16,816 nt of DNA from an uncultured Hyphomicrobiales bacterium (lineage in GTDB: Bacteria; Pseudomonadota; Alphaproteobacteria; Rhizobiales; Beijerinckiaceae). Location: contig CAIZGQ010000834.1 of assembly GCA_903932565.1 (NCBI GenBank), forward strand, positions 1 to 16,816, given 5' to 3'. The notes beneath the pieces are model-generated. The model ran no database searches. It was not told the DNA's origin and worked only from the letters and a program-made list of their open reading frames with translations. Both the position numbers and the translations under genes were made by a program. Numbering within the stretch: position 1 is the first letter of the stretch; every line of letters starts with the position of its first letter. Below, in pieces: positions 7,097 through 15,038 of this stretch.

Positions 7097-8314
7097 TTAA
7101 TGCGACGCGGATGATGGCGTATGTTCCAACTTGGCCTTTTCCATCATGCCGACAAACCGATCAAACAGATAATGACTGTCCTGCGGACCGGGGGAGGCTT
7201 CCGGATGGTGTTGCACGGAAAAGGCCGGCCGGTCGGTCAGCGCGATACCGCAGTTCGACCCATCGAAGAGTGAGATGTGGGTTTCGACCGCATGGGTGGG
7301 CAGGCTCAAAGGATCGACCGCAAAGCCGTGGTTCATCGAGACGATCTCGACTTTCGAGGTCGTCTTGTCCTGGACTGGATGGTTTGCGCCGTGATGGCCC
7401 TGATGCATTTTCATCGTTTTGCCACCGAGCGCGAGACCCAGAAGCTGATGCCCGAGGCAGATGCCGAACGTCGGGACCCGCGCTTCCAGCACCTCTTGAA
7501 TGACCGGGACCGCGTATTTGCCAGTCTCCGCCGGGTCGCCGGGGCCATTGGACAGGAACACGCCATCGGGCTTGTGGGCCATGATCTCGGCAAAGCTCGC
7601 GGTCGCCGGAAGGACCGTCACCGCGCATCCAGCGTTCGAGAGCAAACGCAGGATGTTGGTCTTGATCCCGTAGTCAATGGCAACAACCTTGTGGGCCGGT
7701 GCCGTGAGGCGACCAAAACCTTCGCCCAATGTCCAGATGGTCTCATCCCAATCGTAGCGCTGGGTGGTGGTCACGAAGGGCACGAGATCCATGCCGTTGA
7801 TGCCGGGCCAGGCGGCGGCCTCGGCCTTCAACGCCATGATGTCAAACTTGCCGTCCGGCGCATGGGCGATGACCGCATTTGGCATGCCGTTGGCGCGTAT
7901 GAGGGCGGTCAGTGCGCGCGTATCAACACCCGAAATTCCAACGATGTTGCGGGCTTTCAACCAATGATCGAGATGCTCAACGTTGCGCCAATTGGCTGGG
8001 TCTGTGATCGCCGCGTGGACCACGATGCCGCGAACACTGGAGCCCTGCGCCGGGTTGACGGTTTCAACGTCTTCCTTGTTGGTGCCGACATTGCCGATGT
8101 GCGGAAACGTGAACGTGACGATCTGGCCCGTGTAGGAGGGGTCCGTCAGAATTTCCTCGTAACCCGTCATCGCGGTGTTGAAGCAAACTTCGCCGACACC
8201 GGTTCCGGTTGCCCCAAGGCCATAGCCTTCAATGACAGTGCCATCGGCCAGAACCAGAAGGGCGGTCTTGACTGGCACCTGCCAGCCTGCGGTCTCGTCT
8301 TGTATGGCGCTCAT
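7097..8314 (-). CDS. carA: Carbamoyl-phosphate synthase small subunit
   Basis: The 405-residue protein is the glutaminase subunit that releases ammonia from glutamine for the large subunit CarB, giving carbamoyl phosphate for arginine and pyrimidine synthesis. The N-terminal CPSase domain (about 16-150) has TGYEEILTDPSYTGQIV and IGNVGTNKEDVE. The class I amidotransferase domain (about 208-390) has the nucleophile C286 in FGICLGHQ and the catalytic pair H370 and E372 in VQHHPEASPGP. Other marks are LSNGPGDP and SMNHGFAV. The family is usually about 380-400 residues, so the length is normal. carB is not in the window. The gene is divergent from the GatB/YqeY gene across 269 bases, an arrangement common in Hyphomicrobiales. 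Confidence 0.97.
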   Translation of the reverse strand: MSAIQDETAGWQVPVKTALLVLADGTVIEGYGLGATGTGVGEVCFNTAMTGYEEILTDPSYTGQIVTFTFPHIGNVGTNKEDVETVNPAQGSSVRGIVVHAAITDPANWRNVEHLDHWLKARNIVGISGVDTRALTALIRANGMPNAVIAHAPDGKFDIMALKAEAAAWPGINGMDLVPFVTTTQRYDWDETIWTLGEGFGRLTAPAHKVVAIDYGIKTNILRLLSNAGCAVTVLPATASFAEIMAHKPDGVFLSNGPGDPAETGKYAVPVIQEVLEARVPTFGICLGHQLLGLALGGKTMKMHQGHHGANHPVQDKTTSKVEIVSMNHGFAVDPLSLPTHAVETHISLFDGSNCGIALTDRPAFSVQHHPEASPGPQDSHYLFDRFVGMMEKAKLEHTPSSASH

Positions 8315-8495
8315 GCTCGCATTACACCGTTGGTCGCGCGTGTCATCGGCGGCAGCTCAAGGGCCGCAGCGTCCGTGCGCAGGATACAGGGGCTTTCGAT
8401 TGCGCGGGACGCTAGGCGAGCAGGTGGGCAACGTCAACCCCGTGATGTTGGGCTCCCATCCATAAAATAAGTAGAAAACCTCAGTATTTCAGAGG

Positions 8496-8524
8496 CTTGC
8501 AAGAACGCTCTGGCCTCCTTTAGG
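8496..8524 (+). promoter_or_regulatory. Possible promoter of the GatB/YqeY gene
   Basis: CTTGCA (8496-8501), 17 bases, then TTTAGG (8519-8524) gives an acceptable -35 and a poor -10. CTTGCAAG (8496-8503) is itself a perfect palindrome, so the same -35-like sequence faces carA as well. The 269-base gap 8315-8583 shows no other clear element. Confidence 0.25.
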
Positions 8525-8583
8525 CGGGCCGTCCACAAGCCATCCGCGAGCCTCATCGTAACCCTAAATTGGAGAACCAAAGC

Positions 8584-9033
8584 ATGCGTGACCAGTTCAT
8601 GAGCGTCGTCAAAGAGGCCATGAAGGCCGGCGACAAACGGCGTGTTGCCACAGTGCGAATGATTCAGGCGGCTCTCAAGGACAAGGACATTGAGGCGCGC
8701 GGGCTCGGCAAGACTGTCAGCGATGACGATATCCTGGCCTTGCTGCAGAAGATGGTGAAAAGCCGTCAGGAATCCCTTGGCATCTATGAACAGGCAGGAC
8801 GTGAGGATCTGGCCACGCAGGAACGCGAGGAAATCGTCATCATCCAGGCGTTTTTGCCCAAGCAGATGTCGGATGATGAGGTCAATGCCGCCATCGACAA
8901 AGCCATTGCTGAAACCGGAGCGGCCAGCGTCAAGGACATGGGCAAGGTGGTTGGCGCGCTGAAGGCTGCTTTCACCGGACGCATGGACTTTGCCAAGGCG
9001 AGCGGACTGGTGAAGGCCAGACTACAGGGCTGA
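8584..9033 (+). CDS. GatB/YqeY domain protein
   Basis: This 149-residue cytosolic protein is a stand-alone member of the YqeY family, related to the C-terminal tRNA-contacting domain of the GatB subunit of Asp/Glu-tRNA amidotransferase. Family marks are DKRRVATVRMIQAALKD, the SRQESLGIYEQAGREDLA segment, EIVIIQAFLPKQMSDDEV, and the closing KDMGKVVGALKAAFTGRMDFAKASGLVKARL. The biochemical role of stand-alone YqeY proteins is not settled. GGAGA at 8571-8575 lies eight bases before the ATG at 8584; a TTG-initiated extension from 8569 is unlikely. It diverges from carA. In related genomes I recall dnaG and rpoD following this gene; here a DnaJ-like gene follows instead. Confidence 0.92.
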   Translation: MRDQFMSVVKEAMKAGDKRRVATVRMIQAALKDKDIEARGLGKTVSDDDILALLQKMVKSRQESLGIYEQAGREDLATQEREEIVIIQAFLPKQMSDDEVNAAIDKAIAETGAASVKDMGKVVGALKAAFTGRMDFAKASGLVKARLQG

Positions 9034-9060
9034 CGCGCAGATCTTGCCGGGGACACAGAT

Positions 9061-9089
9061 CTTGCGCGGACCCTGCTCGATCCCCAAAT
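9061..9089 (+). promoter_or_regulatory. Possible RpoH (sigma-32) promoter of the DnaJ-like gene
   Basis: CTTGCGC (9061-9067), 14 bases, then CCCCAAAT (9082-9089) resembles the heat-shock consensus CTTGAAA ... CCCCATNT. It would begin transcription about 50 bases before the DnaJ-like start. The first part lies in the second copy of a direct repeat CAGATCTTGC (9038-9047 and 9056-9065). Confidence 0.4.
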
Positions 9090-9148
9090 CAGATTAAGAG
9101 ACATTGCTTTCGCGCCAAGTGTGGGCGGAAGCGGGAGTGGGCTCATCC

Positions 9149-10108
9149 ATGCGTGATCCATATCAGGTACTTGGCGTGGCAAAGTCTGCCAGCGCCGACG
9201 ACATCAAGAAGGCGTACCGCAAGCTCGCCAAGAAATTTCATCCCGACCACAACAAGTCGGACCCGAAGGCCAAGGAGAAGTTTTCCGAGGCCAATCAGGC
9301 TTATGAAATCCTTGGTGAAGAGGCCAAGCGCGGACAATTCGACCGTGGCGAGATCGACGGCGATGGAAAGCCCAAGTTTCAGGGCTTTGATCCCAATTCA
9401 GCTGGCGGATTTCGTCGCGGGCCTGGTCCGGGCGGCGCGAGCGGGTTCGAGCATTTCGAGTTCAATGCGGGCGGCGGTCCGTTTGCGGGGGCCGGAATTG
9501 ATCCAAGCGACATTTTCGCAGATCTGTTTGGCGGGGGCGGTGCTGCGCGCACGCGCGGGCGGGCTCGTCAGGCTCCCAAGGGCGAGGATTATACGGGGAC
9601 GGTGAGCGTTTCGCTCGCCGAGGCCGTGAATGGCGGCAAGGCACGCGTCACGCTGCCGACAGGGCGCACGCTGGAAGTCTCAATTCCGGCTGGCGTGGAT
9701 GATGGACAGACGATCCGCCTCAAGGGGCAGGGCCAGTCCGGGCCGGGCATGGACGCGGGCGATGCGCTCATCACCATCAAGATCGCGCGCCATCCGTTCT
9801 TCAAAGTCGAAGGGCGCGATCTGCGGCTTGACCTGCCATTGACCTTATATGAGGCCGTGCTTGGTGGACCAGTTGCCGTGCCGACCCTGGGCAAGGCGCT
9901 TGAGCTGACCATTCCGCCAAAATCTAACTCGGGTCGCACCTTGCGGCTGCGTGGCAAAGGTCTACCCGCGTCGAGCACCATGGCGGCCGGCGATCTGCTG
10001 GTGACGTTGCGCGTGATGCTGCCTGAGGCGGCAGATCCTGCACTCGAAGCTTTGGCGAAAAAGATGCGCGATGAGCATCCGTGGAACCCACGCCAGGATC
10101 TCACCTAG
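9149..10108 (+). CDS. DnaJ-like co-chaperone without zinc finger
   Basis: This 319-residue protein is a class B (CbpA-like) Hsp40. The J domain (residues 1-66) has the HPD motif at 31-33 in KKFHPDHNK, needed to stimulate the ATPase of DnaK. A glycine/phenylalanine-rich linker runs from about 79 to 131 and includes DPSDIFADLFGGGG. Two beta-rich C-terminal substrate domains follow (about 146-220 and 225-292). The CXXCXGXG zinc modules of true DnaJ are absent, so this is not the main DnaJ. The ATG at 9149 was chosen because DPYQVLGV starts right after it; an upstream in-frame start at 9104 adds 15 unrelated residues. Its TAG stop shares CTAG with the stop of the convergent anti-sigma gene. Confidence 0.93.
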   Translation: MRDPYQVLGVAKSASADDIKKAYRKLAKKFHPDHNKSDPKAKEKFSEANQAYEILGEEAKRGQFDRGEIDGDGKPKFQGFDPNSAGGFRRGPGPGGASGFEHFEFNAGGGPFAGAGIDPSDIFADLFGGGGAARTRGRARQAPKGEDYTGTVSVSLAEAVNGGKARVTLPTGRTLEVSIPAGVDDGQTIRLKGQGQSGPGMDAGDALITIKIARHPFFKVEGRDLRLDLPLTLYEAVLGGPVAVPTLGKALELTIPPKSNSGRTLRLRGKGLPASSTMAAGDLLVTLRVMLPEAADPALEALAKKMRDEHPWNPRQDLT

Positions 10109-11049
10109 CGGGCAGGTCCCCATGTCTGGCGGAGTGCATTGGCGACACTCGCCAATTCGTCCTGCTCGCGCGGCCCAGTGACGGCAAAGCCAAGCCCGGC
10201 ATTGGTCCAGTAGATCGTGGCAGCTTGCGCATCCTGCTCGTAGCGCGGTGCCGCGTCGGGTGCTGCAATCCGCGTCACAAAGAGCGAGACGGCGCGGTCA
10301 TGCGGGCTCGCCCCTCCAGATGCCGCGTAGACCAACCAAACGGCGGGGCCTTGCTCGGCCGGGGTGAGGCGCGTGCTCACCAGCGTCAGTCCAAGGTCGT
10401 TCAGGTTGGGTGTGCCAGCATCAAGCCGCAAAATAGCATTGAGCCATGCATCTGCGCTTGCCTTGTCGACGTCCCCGCGCGGACGCAGGGCTAAATTTGT
10501 GCCGCCTTTGGATGGCGCAGCATCCGCAAAAAGTCCCTGATAGGTCGCGCGCGTTTCAAGTGCCCGCAGCGCCATGCGACGCCCCGCATCCGGAAAAATG
10601 GGTGCTGCAAGTTGTACCAGTTGCGGGCCGGTGGAGCGGCCATGGGTCCAGCTCGCGCCGGTCAGGCCCACAAAAACAGCGCCGCCCAGAAAGGCCAACG
10701 TGAGGGCGATCGCCATGCCCAGCGCGCTGCGGGCGTGCGAAGGGGCTGTGTGTGCCTGCAGGGGTGGCGTGCACTCCGTTGGCCTGTCCGATTTGCGGCG
10801 TTTCGGGGAAAGGCGAGTGGGTGCGCTTGGCAGCGCATTGATGAGCTCTCTGGGCATGCTGCGTGCGGCGATCGGATCGAAGGCCGCATGGAGGAGCTCG
10901 TTTTGGTGCCGCCAGTCGGCAATTTGATCTGCCAGCACGGCATCCTTGCGAAGCTCGTCGTCGAGAAACCGAATACGGGCCCCATCCAGTTCGCCATCCA
11001 GGTAGGCGATCAGATCATGCGCGGAGACCGGATGATGCGGGCTGCTCAT
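10105..11049 (-). CDS. Membrane-anchored anti-sigma factor
   Basis: The 314-residue protein has an N-terminal cytosolic domain with HDLIAYLDGELDGAR (11-25) and DWRHQNELLHAAFDP, typical of proteobacterial anti-sigma domains. A proline- and basic-rich linker follows (about 73-107), then one membrane span (about 109-131, GMAIALTLAFLGGAVFVGL) and a roughly 180-residue outer domain of unknown fold. The charge pattern places the N-terminus inside. No HxxxCxxC zinc motif is present, so it is not a ZAS-type redox sensor. It starts within the stop of the sigma gene (ATGA at 11049-11046), so the two are translationally coupled, as is usual for sigma/anti-sigma pairs. The trigger signal is unknown. Confidence 0.78.
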   Translation of the reverse strand: MSSPHHPVSAHDLIAYLDGELDGARIRFLDDELRKDAVLADQIADWRHQNELLHAAFDPIAARSMPRELINALPSAPTRLSPKRRKSDRPTECTPPLQAHTAPSHARSALGMAIALTLAFLGGAVFVGLTGASWTHGRSTGPQLVQLAAPIFPDAGRRMALRALETRATYQGLFADAAPSKGGTNLALRPRGDVDKASADAWLNAILRLDAGTPNLNDLGLTLVSTRLTPAEQGPAVWLVYAASGGASPHDRAVSLFVTRIAAPDAAPRYEQDAQAATIYWTNAGLGFAVTGPREQDELASVANALRQTWGPAR

Positions 11050-11666
11050 TTCACCACCCGCAGGTGGCGCGAAGTGGTTCCGGATGAGACTCGATGCGTT
11101 GACGCGTCATGGTTCGCGCCGTCACGCGACGCGCGAGCCAACCTTAAAGCTGTGCCCATCTGCGCCGAGATGCGTTGGCGCGCATGAACGAGGCACGTCA
11201 AAAGTTCCGGCTGCGTGATGCGGAGAACTTCGCAAGTCTCGGAATGGGTGAGATGCTCAAGCCCGGTCAGCAGCAGGGCCTCGCGCTCCTGCAACGGGAG
11301 CGACTGCACGGCTGCAACGATGGGCAAATTTGATCGCACGCTGTGCGAAATGGCTGCAGAAGCGATTGCATGTGGCGCAGCGTGGTCGTTCACCACGCCC
11401 GAGTTGGGCGCATGCGAATTCGCATCGCCCTGCAGGCGTTGCCGGTTGGCAGCAACAATGCTGCCATACAAAAACAACCGGAGCCCGTTGGGCCAGCGAC
11501 CCATTTGCAGATCAAGCCCGCGTTGCAGTGCGTTGTGCACCAGCAGGTCTGCGAGGCCGAGCGATTGTGAATTCGTGGTGGCTTGCTCGCCCGCTGTCAG
11601 CGCATGCGCAAAGCGCCGCAAGGCGGGCGTCAGTTTTTCCAGTTCGTCCCGCCGTTTCACCGTCAT
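11046..11666 (-). CDS. ECF-like sigma factor (divergent)
   Basis: This 206-residue protein resembles extracytoplasmic-function sigma factors. A weak region 2 spans about 14-80, where LADLLVHNALQRGL and LRLFLYGSIVAANRQRL echo the usual DLVQDTFLRAL and FRAWLYRIARNLALDRLR. Region 4 is clearer at about 114-168: AVQSLPLQEREALLLTGLEHLTHSETCEVL followed by a helix with HARQRI, a helix-turn-helix for the -35 element. The linker (81-113) and C-terminal tail (about 172-206) are long for this class and rich in H, S and N. The coupled membrane anti-sigma gene downstream is the best support for the call. A non-sigma regulator with a region-4-like helix-turn-helix is the alternative. The EAL-domain gene lies 108 bases upstream on the same strand. 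Confidence 0.68.
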   Translation of the reverse strand: MTVKRRDELEKLTPALRRFAHALTAGEQATTNSQSLGLADLLVHNALQRGLDLQMGRWPNGLRLFLYGSIVAANRQRLQGDANSHAPNSGVVNDHAAPHAIASAAISHSVRSNLPIVAAVQSLPLQEREALLLTGLEHLTHSETCEVLRITQPELLTCLVHARQRISAQMGTALRLARASRDGANHDASTHRVSSGTTSRHLRVVK

Positions 11667-11774
11667 GGTGGGGCCTGTCGCGCCGCTTTTGATGACACGT
11701 AAGATAAGTCTGAATTTGATGCTTGCCTACGGGCACCCGGCCCATCGGTGTTCTTTAACAAAACAAACCTGTTC

Positions 11775-14648
11775 TCAGGCCGCCTCGACGGCCGCCCCCA
11801 CAAGGCGGCGGGCTTCCTGAGGCGTCAGGGGCTGGCCAAAGGCGAGCCCTTGGGCAAATTCGCAGCCAGCCATGAGAAGCTCATCAGCGTCAGCTTCGAG
11901 TTCCATACCGCTGGCAATGACCCGCATGCCCAGATCGTTCGCCAGGCTAATGACTGAGGGCAGGATGCTCGGGCGACCATCGCGACCCGTGCCGTTCAGG
12001 AACGACAGATCGATCTTGAGGCAGTCGAAGGGGAAGCGCTGCAGATAGCCGATGGAGGATGAGCCCGCGCCAAATTCGCTCAAACAGAGCCCAGCCCCAA
12101 GTTCGCGCAGCCGGTGCAGCATCTGCGTCGAATATTCCGGGTTCTCCATCATCAGGTTTTCGCCAAGATCGAGTTTCAGCGTCCCCGGCAGGACCGGTGT
12201 GCGGCCAAGAACCGCCCGGACATCCTGCAGAAGATCGTGACGCAGGAGTTGGCGTGAGGAGACATTCACGCTGGCAAAGATCGGCGGATCCACATCCAGC
12301 GCGCGCTGCCAGGCGGCAAGCTCGCGCACGGTTTGTTCGAGCGCAAACATGCAGAGGTCCGCCATCATGCCGCTTTCTTCCGCCACCGCGTGAAAGTCGG
12401 GTGGGGACAGGCGCCCCAGACGCGGATGATCCCAGCGCAGCAGCGTTTCAAACCCAGCCACGGTGCGGTCTTCCAGCCGCACCACGGGCTGGAACAGGAT
12501 CGTCATTTCCTTGCGTTCAAGGGCCCGCCGCAGATCGGCCTCAAGTGCGCTGCGGTCCGAGCGGCGCGAGCGCATGCCGGGCCGGAACACTTCGATGCGA
12601 TTGCCGCCAACGCGCTTGGCGTGGGCCATTGCAATCTCGGCGTCCTTCATCATGTCATCGGGTGTGGGATGGAGCTGCGGGTCGTAAAGTGCGAGCCCGA
12701 TGGACGCTGTCAGGCCGATCTCGCGATCCCCGAATGACACGGGGGTATTCAGTGCGCGGCGGATCGTATCGGCCAGCGGAATGATGGCGTCAGTGTCACT
12801 CTCGGACAGCAGGATGATGGCGAACTGGTCGCTTGAAATGCGGGCCAACGTGTCCTGCGGTTTCAAGAGGCGCGACAGGCGACGGGCAACCGTCAGCAGG
12901 ATTGAGTCACCTGCTGAAAGACCCACGACGTCGTTGATCTGTCGGAACCGATCAATATCGATGGACATGATTGTGGGGCGCAGATCGTGCTCGCTCTGCC
13001 CCAGAATGAGGGCAGCCCGCAGCCGGTCGAAAAACAATTCGCGATTGGGCAGGCCGGTCAGATTGTCGTGCACGGCATCATGCAGCAGGCGCTCTTCGGC
13101 AGCCTTGGAATCTGTGATGTCGCAGAGGGTTCCCACCACGCGGATGACATCGCCCTCAGCCGCCACCACGGGTCGCGCCTTCAGGATGAACCAACGATAG
13201 TGCCCGTCAGCAGCGCGCAATCTGAAGTCGAGTGCAATACGCCCACAGCGTTGTTCGAGCACCGTATCAAGACAGGTGCTGTAGCGGTCGCGGTCGAAGG
13301 GGTGCATCTGGTCAAACCAGGAAGCAGCTGACCCGGCCAGCGACCCGCGCCGCAGACTGAGCTGCTTTTCAGCTTCCGGGCTCACATAAATATGGTCGGC
13401 CGCCGTGTCCCAATCAAACACGATATCGCCAGCGCCTGTCAGGGCAAGCGCGCGCCGCTCAGCGTCGCTTACCGTGCCGTGGGCAAGGCCGCTGCCGACA
13501 AAGGCGCTTTGCATGATGGTGAAGCCGATCAGCATCACGATCAGCACCAGCCCGCCAATCAGCGCCGGGGACGCAAGATCGTTGGTGAGCGTGCCCGTGA
13601 CCGTGAAGCCAGCAGCACAAACCCAGACGAGCAGCAGGAACCATGTCGGGATCAGCATGACCGCGCGGTCATACCCATGGGTCGAGAGATACAGGATCAG
13701 GATGAAACCAACGGCGGCGACCGTTGCCAGCGCAATGCGCGCTACGCCTGCCGCCACGGGCGGCTCGTAAATCGAGAGGCCGATCAGTGCTGCCAGAAAT
13801 GTGAGCGAGAGAATGGCCCACCACGACGCCCGCACATGCCAGCGGCTGAGGTTGAGGTAGGCAAACAAGAATACCAGCAGGGTCGCCGCGAGCATGGTCT
13901 CGGCACCGGCGCGCCATATTCTATCGCCACCATCGCCAAGACCCAGCAGCTTGTTCCAGAAGCCAAAATCAATGCAGACATAGGTGAGCACGGACCATGC
14001 GAGCGCCGCGGCGGCGGGAAAGATCACCGCCCCCTTCACCACAAAGACGATGGTGAGAAAGAGCGCCAGCAGCCCTGAGATGCCGATGACAATGCCCTTG
14101 TAGAGCGTCAGGCTGGTTTCCTTGTCCTTGTAGGCATCCGGCTCCCAAAGGTAGATCTGTGGCAGGTTGGGAGTGCGAAGCTCCGCAACATATGTGACGG
14201 TTGTGCCAGGATCGATGGTCATCCGGAACACGTCCGCGTCGGTATTGTCCTCACGCTCGGGTGCAAAGCCCTGGCTTGCGGTAATGGCAGACACGCGGGT
14301 GGCGCCAAGATCGGGCCAGATCACGCCGGAACCCACAAGCCGGAAATGCGGCGTGACGATGAGGCGTTCCAGCTGCTCGTCCGTGTCATTGGTGAGGGCG
14401 AACACGATCCAGCTTGGCTGGGTGCCGGTTTCGCGCGCCGAGACTTCGATGCGGCGAACGATGCCATCCGAGCCTGGAGCCGTAGAGACCTGCAGTCGAT
14501 CGCCCTGTGCGCCGTAATGCTCAATAGCTTGTGTCAGGTCGATTGCCGGCGAGTCCTTTGGCACGCGCACGGATTCGACCGCAAACGCTGCCTGGCTTGC
14601 GCCCAGAAGCCAAAAAACCAAAGCACAGGTGGTGGAAAGCCGACGCAC
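11775..14648 (-). CDS. 7-TM PAS-GGDEF-EAL protein with degenerate catalytic motifs
   Basis: This 957-residue inner-membrane protein has a signal peptide (1-23), a periplasmic domain (about 24-180), seven hydrophobic spans (about 183-382), a PAS/PAC domain (about 398-515), GGDEF (about 520-690) and EAL (about 700-950). The layout resembles 7TM-DISM receptors joined to cyclic-di-GMP enzymes. Both active sites are eroded. GGDEF reads SSDQF (605-609), and its inhibitory RxxD site reads KPQD. EAL reads ETL (734-736), the metal-binding DDFG reads SEFG (857-860), the AEG glutamate is S913 and the first glutamate of EITE is D827. N795, E830, K878 and E916 remain. A role as a binding receptor rather than an enzyme is my inference. 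The start is GTG; a stop at 14709-14711 with no other start in between limits extension. Confidence 0.88.
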   Translation of the reverse strand: MRRLSTTCALVFWLLGASQAAFAVESVRVPKDSPAIDLTQAIEHYGAQGDRLQVSTAPGSDGIVRRIEVSARETGTQPSWIVFALTNDTDEQLERLIVTPHFRLVGSGVIWPDLGATRVSAITASQGFAPEREDNTDADVFRMTIDPGTTVTYVAELRTPNLPQIYLWEPDAYKDKETSLTLYKGIVIGISGLLALFLTIVFVVKGAVIFPAAAALAWSVLTYVCIDFGFWNKLLGLGDGGDRIWRAGAETMLAATLLVFLFAYLNLSRWHVRASWWAILSLTFLAALIGLSIYEPPVAAGVARIALATVAAVGFILILYLSTHGYDRAVMLIPTWFLLLVWVCAAGFTVTGTLTNDLASPALIGGLVLIVMLIGFTIMQSAFVGSGLAHGTVSDAERRALALTGAGDIVFDWDTAADHIYVSPEAEKQLSLRRGSLAGSAASWFDQMHPFDRDRYSTCLDTVLEQRCGRIALDFRLRAADGHYRWFILKARPVVAAEGDVIRVVGTLCDITDSKAAEERLLHDAVHDNLTGLPNRELFFDRLRAALILGQSEHDLRPTIMSIDIDRFRQINDVVGLSAGDSILLTVARRLSRLLKPQDTLARISSDQFAIILLSESDTDAIIPLADTIRRALNTPVSFGDREIGLTASIGLALYDPQLHPTPDDMMKDAEIAMAHAKRVGGNRIEVFRPGMRSRRSDRSALEADLRRALERKEMTILFQPVVRLEDRTVAGFETLLRWDHPRLGRLSPPDFHAVAEESGMMADLCMFALEQTVRELAAWQRALDVDPPIFASVNVSSRQLLRHDLLQDVRAVLGRTPVLPGTLKLDLGENLMMENPEYSTQMLHRLRELGAGLCLSEFGAGSSSIGYLQRFPFDCLKIDLSFLNGTGRDGRPSILPSVISLANDLGMRVIASGMELEADADELLMAGCEFAQGLAFGQPLTPQEARRLVGAAVEAA

Positions 14649-14708
14649 GAGACCCTGACGAAATATGGCGGCGGAACCGCGCCCCGGAACAGACGAAAGC
14701 TTGAGAAA

Positions 14709-14725
14709 TCACAGGTGCCCTGTGA
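14709..14725. promoter_or_regulatory. 17-bp palindrome, possible operator
   Basis: TCACAGGTGCCCTGTGA has perfect 7-bp arms around TGC, 61 bases upstream of the EAL-domain gene start. Such symmetry fits an operator for a dimeric regulator; it could also form a hairpin in the leader RNA. No matching regulator is known from the window. Confidence 0.4.
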
Positions 14726-14756
14726 CCATGTCGGAAATGTGATTGGTACTGCTTCG

Positions 14757-14840
14757 CCAAGCCCCCGGCAAGGGTATCCAAGCCCCCGGCAAGGGTATCC
14801 AAGCCCCCGGCAAGGGTACCCAGGCCCCCGGCAAGGCGGA
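14757..14840. repeat. Four tandem copies of a 21-bp unit
   Basis: Copies begin at 14757, 14778, 14799 and 14820. The shared core is CCAAGCCCCCGGCAAGGG followed by TAT, TAT, TAC, while copy four reads CCAGG at its start and ends in CGGA. Copies one and two are identical; copy three differs by one base. Because 21 is a multiple of three, all frames stay open and give PGK- or LPGAW-type peptide repeats, but no gene is supported. It is a minisatellite or a set of spaced binding sites. Confidence 0.9.
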
Positions 14841-15038
14841 GGCAGACGTTCGGCGGCCGAAGCCAACGCAGGCGATGTGCCCTTGTGATTGCCGGGATAG
14901 TGCAAGACTTTGCCAAAATGATCCGATGTGCACCGCTCACAAATCTTGATATTGACTTTTGCGTGGAACAAATAGCCGTCGAAATCGTCCAACCCTGACT
15001 GCAATGCGGGGACCGGGCGGCGGCCAGTGGAGGACGCG

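Larger units (their letters stand above)
14649..15038. other. 390-base non-coding region between the EAL gene and pobA
   Basis: No convincing gene lies here; several open frames cross it in both strands but overlap the flanking genes and show no family features. It must hold the divergent promoters for the EAL-domain gene and pobA. It contains a 17-bp palindrome and a tandem repeat array, listed separately. TTGATA (14946-14951) and TTGACT (14952-14957) are possible -35 boxes for pobA, but no good -10 follows at the right distance. Confidence 0.6.

Noticed and set aside
7277..8470. A 397-codon open frame on the plus strand opposite carA
   Set aside because: It lies antisense to a full, motif-complete carA and shows no family features; long antisense frames are common in GC-rich genes.
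13392..14078. A 228-codon plus-strand open frame inside the EAL-domain gene
   Set aside because: It mirrors the membrane-span region of the real gene, and its highly polar, glutamine-rich product is the expected antisense of hydrophobic codons.
14757..14840. Tandem repeats considered as a CRISPR array
   Set aside because: Units are directly joined with no unique spacers, and no cas genes are present.
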